Positions 17,730 to 23,881 of a DNA stretch of 23,881 nucleotides are shown piece by piece. A program made the translations under genes and the position numbers. The notes beneath the pieces are model-generated. The model had not been told where the DNA came from. It did not search any database and worked only from the letters and a program-made list of their open reading frames with translations. The first letter of the stretch is position 1. The number at the start of each line of letters is the position of its first letter. The stretch is from Aphelidium insulamus (lineage: Eukaryota; Aphelidiomycota; Aphelidea; Aphelidiaceae): contig JAZDSV010000111.1 in the NCBI GenBank assembly GCA_036784855.1, forward strand, positions 1-23,881. Direction: 5' to 3'.

Positions 17730-18904
17730 TTATATTTTTCCATAGATAAAACCAAAGGGATCCAGTTCGTCAAACGGATCCTCTACATCGCTTTGGCCCT
17801 CATTGGAGCTCGAAATCGTTGTTTCTTGATGACCCGGAGTTGGAGAAGTACCACTTGACGCCTCATCGTTAACGCCGCCGTCGTTGTCATGACCATCAGA
17901 GTTCGTGGCTCCCCGAAATGGCTTGTTGTAATCTTCGCCACCACCATCCCCGGATTGTGCGGTTGGTGCCTCGGTCAAGGCTGACCTCAAACTATACCAG
18001 TTCTCATATGCATTCTCGTGTGGAAGTCCATATATTTGTCGCTGAACGGAATGCACTGCATCTAATTGCTCTATGACCTCTCTCGAGCGCAAATCGCCCA
18101 TCAAAGCTACATAGTATAGCTGTTCCGCGTATCCGTCAAATTCCGCTTTAGCATTGGTGTCCAGGCTACGATAAGCTCGTTTCAACAAATATTTCACCGC
18201 CGGCACCAAATTATCGTGGTCTTGCTACTGGTTCGTTTTGATGTGATACACCAAGCTTGGATGCAGTCATAATAACTCGTGGCATTACTTGCTGAAACCA
18301 AATTTGATTTTCGGAGCCGTCACGCAACGTTTGGTGAATGTCATGCGCCATAACTTGGAGCTCCTGAAATGCTGTTGACGCAGAAACCGTTGGTTGAAAA
18401 TCTATCAATCATGAAAACTAACACAGAATATTCTCAACCTTACCATCGTTGTGGTAAACGGGCGAACTGGAGATAAGAACACCATTTTTGTATAAAGAAA
18501 GGCAAAATGGAGTTTTGTGAGGTATATGTTTTGTTCAACATAACCACTATCCAGTTCTCCTCGTGTGCACGGCCGGTAATTGCATAGACGAAGCTAAACG
18601 GCGGGAACTCGTTAAATGTGAATTCATATTTGCTTGCCAATGGCGCGTCAAGAGCCGCGTGCGCGGGGATCAGCTGGTACGCGGAGAGCGGCAGCCCTTC
18701 AGGGCCTCCGAGCGAATGCCCAGCAGAAGCGAGCCTGTTCCGTCATCATTCTGGGAGAATTGCTTCCATTTGATATCGCCACCTGCCATGATCATTCGTC
18801 GTGAATATTACGGCACAGTGCAATATTCACGTACTCTGTGCCAATGCATTCCACGCAAAGGCCAATACCAGAACGACAATCTTTACCACACAAAGCGCGC
18901 TCAT
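17730..18904 (-). pseudogene. Secreted-protein family, copy A (frameshifted)
   Basis: Family not recognised. The exon plan comes from comparing three copies. Exon 1 (18835-18904) encodes a clear signal peptide, MSALCVVKIVVLVLAFAWNA then LAQ. Intron 1 is 18783-18834 (A|GTACGT, phase 1). Exon 2 (18444-18782) begins GDIKWKQFSQNDDGTGS and LLLGIRSE, then has a deletion with frame change near 18700. It continues LASKYEFTFNEFPPFSFVYA and GRAHEENWIVVML, shifts frame again, and ends NGVLISSSPVYHND. Intron 2 is 18402-18443 (G|GTAAGG, phase 1). Exon 3 reads FQPTVSASTAFQELQVMAHD and DGSENQIWFQQVMP, shifts by one base near 18215, then AYRSLDTNAKAEF and VALMGDL, and a polar acidic tail to the stop at 17730. 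At least three frame breaks suggest a pseudogene, although exon 3 is open for 159 codons after the last. Confidence 0.65.
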
Positions 18905-19263
18905 GCTTCAGAGACAAGCTGATAGAGGCAATTGTACGCGTATTCAACAGCAACGCTACGGCAACTGACACAGAGCTGATTGTCCGGATGTCGGTCAGTA
19001 TTCCCGCTCAACTACTTGTGAGGCAGTGAAAGTGCAAACATGCCGGGACTCGCTATGAAATGCAGACGTGCAATAGAAGCGATACATCACGGAGAATAAG
19101 AACAAGTGTTGGAGCTATACATTTTGTGGAGCTCAGCTGGCTTTGTCTAATGGCGCGAGAAAATAATGTGTTAATAATTTATTGTGGCGGCCGACCGTCG
19201 CAACCACAACTATTACTCTCGCAATTGCTGCACGCCGCCGCTGCCGCCGCCACCACCACCACC
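18905..19263. other. Divergent promoter region, secreted copy A / Arp3
   Basis: No gene is supported. The right part contains TCTAATGGCGCGAGAAAAT (about 19146-19164), which recurs at 23447-23465 directly upstream of the second Arp3 piece. CCGCCACCACCACCACC precedes the Arp3 ATG. Confidence 0.5.
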
Positions 19264-20636
<1,373 letters not shown>

Positions 20637-20807
20637 TACAACCGGTATCATTGAAGCCTCCATTCAACAATGAAAGTATTACACTTGAGCCAATTTTCCC
20701 CTTAGACAATCTACATTATACACTTAGCCACAGTGTGTGAGCACGTGCCGACAGAAAAGACAAGGCAGCAGTGCGTGAATGCCATGACGCGCGCGCACAC
20801 CTTGCGA

Positions 20808-20924
20808 CATCTCAGTTGACTTATCTGTCGCCTGCGCTGGCCACCCTCTCAATACCCACCGTGATGGCCGGTCTCGACGAGCAACTCATTCAGGTCGGTA
20901 TTATGTTATTTATCGCATAAATAT
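20808..20924 (+). pseudogene. Fragment of the LEA-2-like gene (exon 3 end plus intron start)
   Basis: About 115 bases closely match 17024-17135 of the LEA-2-like gene: the same LTYLSPALATLSIPTVMAGL coding stretch, EQLIQ, the GT donor, and part of the intron (TTTATCGCATA). Nothing of exon 4 follows. It lies 3' to Arp3 and next to secreted copy B, mirroring the LEA-2/copy A order of block 1. Confidence 0.92.
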
Positions 20925-20936
20925 AGTCCAACGCAG

Positions 20937-21925
20937 TTATGAGCGAATAGGCCTGTATAGCACTATATCCCCGAGATGTCTGGTAATTGTCTTCACTTTT
21001 GTTCCGGATGCGGCCAGTTGGTACCTCCTGTCAAGGCTGTACCGCGGAGCCTGTGCGATGTCTTCATATGCTTTCTCGATTGGAGGTCTAGATTTTTGTG
21101 TCGCTGGAGCGAATGCCACTGCATGTTGCTCATCACCTCTCGATGCGTTGCCCATCAAAGCCATTTTATACAGTTGCAAAACGCCTTTTTTGCGTGCGTT
21201 TACATCCAGGCAGCGATAGGCTGCTGCAGCAAATTCTTTGTCGATGTCACCAAGTGCCGATGGTCTGTTAATGGTTGTTTTATGTGAATACCAGACTTCC
21301 ACCAATTTGCGGCGTTTCTTGTTTATACTGACTTGATTTTTAGAGCCTTCGATAAACATATCGCAAACATTGGATGCCACATTTTGGAGCTCCTGAATCG
21401 CTACAGGCGCAGATATCATTGGCTGCAAATCTGTCTATCAGGAGAACCAACAAGGATCATCAAAACTCAACGTCATTGCGGTAGACGGGCGAAGTACAGG
21501 TCAGATTTTCCTCATTCCATCCATACCTGTACAGCAAAAGGAGAGAAGATTTGTACAGCGAAAGTTTTTTCATAACAACGATCCCGTGATTATCATTTGT
21601 ACGTCCGGAGAAGGCAAAAACGTAACTGTAGGGCGGAAACCCGTAATACACTTGGCGAATCACTATCTAGTTTGGTAGGCGAAAAGAGCGGCAGCCCATC
21701 AGGGCCGAATCCACCATCTTGATCGCATAACCAATAGGAAAGCTCAACGGAATATTGCCTTCGAGCAAATGCCCAGCAGAAGCAAGCCTGTGCCGTTATC
21801 ATTTTGGGCGAATGCTTGCATTTGAGATCGCCGTCTGCCATAAATGAAGCAAAAAGAGGTATAACATTTCACTTACTCTGTGCAGATACTCTCCATCCAA
21901 GTGCATACGCCAGGCCCAGAATCAT
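20937..21925 (-). pseudogene. Secreted-protein family, copy B (broken)
   Basis: Signal-peptide exon 21877-21925 (MILGLAYALGWRVSA, shorter than in A and C), intron 1 21835-21876 with GTAAGT donor, phase 1. Exon 2 starts GDLKCKHS but has lost one base relative to copy A, so NDNGTGLLLLGI is out of frame, and stops occur near 21735 and 21700. The later part is open: FPPYSYVFAFSGRTND, GIVVMKKL, then SPVYRND. The GT donor of intron 2 has been lost, so translation would stop at VEF. Exon 3 is fully open for about 160 codons (QPMISAPVAIQELQNVAS, DKEFAAAAYRCLDVNARKKG, YKMALMGNA) and gives the uninterrupted version of the segment that is frameshifted in A and C. It lacks copy A's long acidic tail. Confidence 0.65.
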
Positions 21926-22221
21926 TAGCGTATAACTACGGTCATTGTTTCTAATGCGAGTTAAACGATTTCTAGACTGAAAGAAAGCGCTCCCGCAATC
22001 TCAGCCAATGTCAGCGGTTCCTTCGGTAAATAAGATGAAAGGCTGAATCGTTCATGCTGTCTAAATCACTGGGCATTGCTGCAGGAGCTGGTTAGATTGT
22101 TAGATTGTTGTTTATCTTTTATGAGAGATGGGGAGGAGCATTGTCTGGTCATGCTGTCATGTTTAATTCACAAATCATTTATTTCGCGGTAATGCAGTTT
22201 CCCAAGAAAATTCTTGTGCCT
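21926..22221. other. Spacer between secreted copies B and C
   Basis: No gene or repeat is supported. If blocks 1 and 2 were simple duplicates, an Arp3 copy would be expected beside copy B. I see none here. Confidence 0.4.
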
Positions 22222-23226
22222 TTAAGCTGCCCAGTGGACTTTCTTTCTTGGCTCGTGGCTTAGTCTTGATCGTAACACCTTGCTGCTAAATGTTGGAAGA
22301 CCAGAATTAACCTCGACTTTGCCATCTTCCTCCGATGAATGCTCTATTTCTATTTCTTGTTCGCAGAAAGATTGCGCCGCATTTGCTTGCTCATTGAGTT
22401 CTTCAAGTGACAAATCACCCATAAAAGCCACGTCATGGACGCATTGCACCATCTGCATATGCGGCTTGTAGCGTCGCCTGTTCAGGCCCAATAGACTCTC
22501 TGCATGAAGTCTCATGACCTTAGTCATAACGATCGGTCTGACCATTGGTTATCTTTTGATGCGATAGACCAGCTTCAACCAACTTCGACACAGTGGCCAT
22601 AACACCCGGCATTTCTTGCTGATACCAAAGTTGATTTTCTACGCCGTCGTGTAGATAGTGGGAAATTTGTGATGTAACAACCTGGAGCTCCTTGATGACA
22701 ACAGAGGCAGGTAACATGGGTTGATAATCTAAACTTTAGCACAGAATAAATGTTTTGAACCTACCTTCATTGTGGTAAACTGGCGAAACGGAGATCAAAA
22801 TATCCTTATTCCGGCCATGAAATAAAGCGAGGTAAATGACTACTTCTCGGCACTGAAATTTGCTCAATTTAATTACTGCCCAATTCTCTTGTGGGATCTG
22901 CATGATAGCACGGATCAGCGACCAGATATCGTACTCTCAAAACCCCATCAGTGCCCAGCATTTTCTCATCAGGGCCGAGCTCCACCATCTTGATCGCATA
23001 ACCAGTGGGAAAACTGAGGGGTATGCTGCCTTCAGAGCGGATGCCCAATAGGATAGATCCAGTACCGTCATTCTTCGAGAGAATTGCTTCCACTTGACAT
23101 CGTGTTCGGTCACTATCAACACAATGAATACACAGCACAGTGCAATATTTACGTACGCTGTGCCAATACATTCCACGCAAAGGTCAATACCAGTACAAAA
23201 AGCGTAACCACACAGTGCGCGTTCAT
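22222..23226 (-). pseudogene. Secreted-protein family, copy C (frameshifted)
   Basis: Signal-peptide exon 23157-23226 (MNAHCVVTLFVLVLTFAWNV then LAQ), intron 1 23113-23156 (C|GTACGT, phase 1). Exon 2 begins HDVKWKQFS, then one base is missing relative to copy A. The other frame reads NDGTGSILLGIRSEGSIPLS, then FPTGYAIKMVELGPDEKML. A second change leads to EYDIWSLIRAIMQIPQENWA, then the closing SPVYHNE. Intron 2 is only 36 nt (22729-22764, GTAGGT...TTTAG, phase 1). Exon 3 reads QPMLPASVVIKELQVV and DGVENQLWYQQEMPG, then shifts frame by one base at the same place as copy A, and ends with VAFMGDLSLEELNEQ and a short tail. As in A and B, several frame breaks point to a decayed gene. Confidence 0.65.
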
Positions 23227-23446
23227 GCTTCAGATACAAGCTGCTTGAGGTGGATTCAAAAATGAAGGCTTACCCCTTGCAACCCCTACTTGCAATGATC
23301 ATAGCTGATTGGCCGGATGAGCTGCACTAGACCACTTTAACTGCACATACATGCAACACAGAGCAAAATTTCTATATAATGCAAGAGTCGTTCCAACTCG
23401 AGAAGAAGTGGAGGCTTATTGACTCCTGTGGTTCCAGCATACTTGA

Positions 23447-23779
23447 TCTAATGGCGCGAGAAAATTACGTATATTACAAAGATTTCGGCCGACGACTCCA
23501 GCGCGATATCAAATGCAACGTGGACACGCGCATCCAGCGCTCCGAAGTGCTGAGCGGCGGCAATGTCTTGTCGCACAAGAAACAGCGCTACGCGGTGTGG
23601 TTTGGCGGTTCTTTACTGGGCAGCACGGTGCGATACTTGTGACAATCAAATTATGTCGCATGTAATTGTACTCACTGGACTAGAATGAATTCTACTCGTA
23701 CTGCCACACCAAGGCCAACTATGAAGAGCATGGCCCAAGCATTTGCCGGCACAACCGCGTGTTTGGCACGGTCGCCTGA
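23447..23779 (+). pseudogene. ARP3: Arp3 remnant: upstream sequence fused to the C-terminal exons
   Basis: TCTAATGGCGCGAGAAAAT, found 5' of the main Arp3 copy at 19146, is followed after a few bases by [14 protein letters not shown], the Arp3 C-terminal region, so everything between has been deleted. Compared with 20305-20484 it also lacks 27 bases in frame (nine codons after LSGGN). The terminal intron (23627-23683) keeps both splice sites, and the last exon ends [11 protein letters not shown] with TGA at 23777-23779. Similarity continues into the 3' flank to about 23836. A short spliced frame starting from the ATG in GCGCGAG could still be read, but it lacks the actin-fold nucleotide site, so I call it a pseudogene. 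Confidence 0.88.
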
Positions 23780-23881
23780 TACAACTGGCATCATTCAAGC
23801 CTCCATTCAACAATGAAAGTATTACACTTGAGCAAATACCACATGATAATATGTATACCAGACAACTATCTAGACACTATA

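Overview
The window is nuclear DNA of a small-genome eukaryote, probably a GC-rich, intron-bearing protist. Evidence: clear homologues of eukaryote-only proteins (an ERGIC-53/LMAN1 cargo lectin, actin-related protein 3, a Set1-complex Spp1/CFP1-type PHD protein, an F-box protein), split by very short introns (about 36-90 nt) with good splice signals, and GC-rich coding sequence set in more AT-rich spacers. F-box proteins with CPWD ankyrin-like repeats are known from amoebae, stramenopiles and giant viruses, but the sequence does not fix the lineage.

Layout. Positions 1-3200: two genes of unknown function, a short two-pass membrane protein (+) and a 550-residue disordered protein (-). Both carry PPxY motifs. 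Positions 3387-7005: two tandem F-box/CPWD-repeat genes (+), the first intact, the second broken by many frameshifts and lacking its tail. Positions 7004-8283: a three-exon Spp1/CFP1-like gene (-), meeting the broken F-box copy tail to tail. Positions 9081-10766: a low-complexity lysine-rich protein (-). Positions 11134-13025: a six-exon LMAN1-like lectin gene (-) ending in a dilysine ER-retrieval signal.

Positions 13026-15780 are repeat-rich. They hold a two-copy repeat, a retroelement-like open-frame remnant with a CCHC-type zinc motif, and a long (ATGT)n tract interrupted by two solo-LTR-like elements in opposite orientation. The two LTRs differ in sequence but share the same unusual internal design: a direct repeat on each side of the AATAAA signal.

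Positions 15911-23836 hold a gene block and a decayed copy of it. Block 1 is a LEA-2/DUF3712-like membrane protein (+, intact), a secreted-protein gene (-, broken) and Arp3 (+, broken). Block 2 is a piece of the LEA-2 gene, two more broken copies of the secreted-protein gene (-), and an internally deleted Arp3 piece (+). The secreted family has a signal-peptide exon and two phase-1 introns. I do not recognise it.

The intact genes serve separate cell functions: ER-Golgi cargo transport, histone H3K4 methylation, ubiquitin targeting and a membrane LEA-2 protein. They do not form one pathway. The most unusual material is the pair of LTRs and the decaying LEA-2/secreted/Arp3 duplication.
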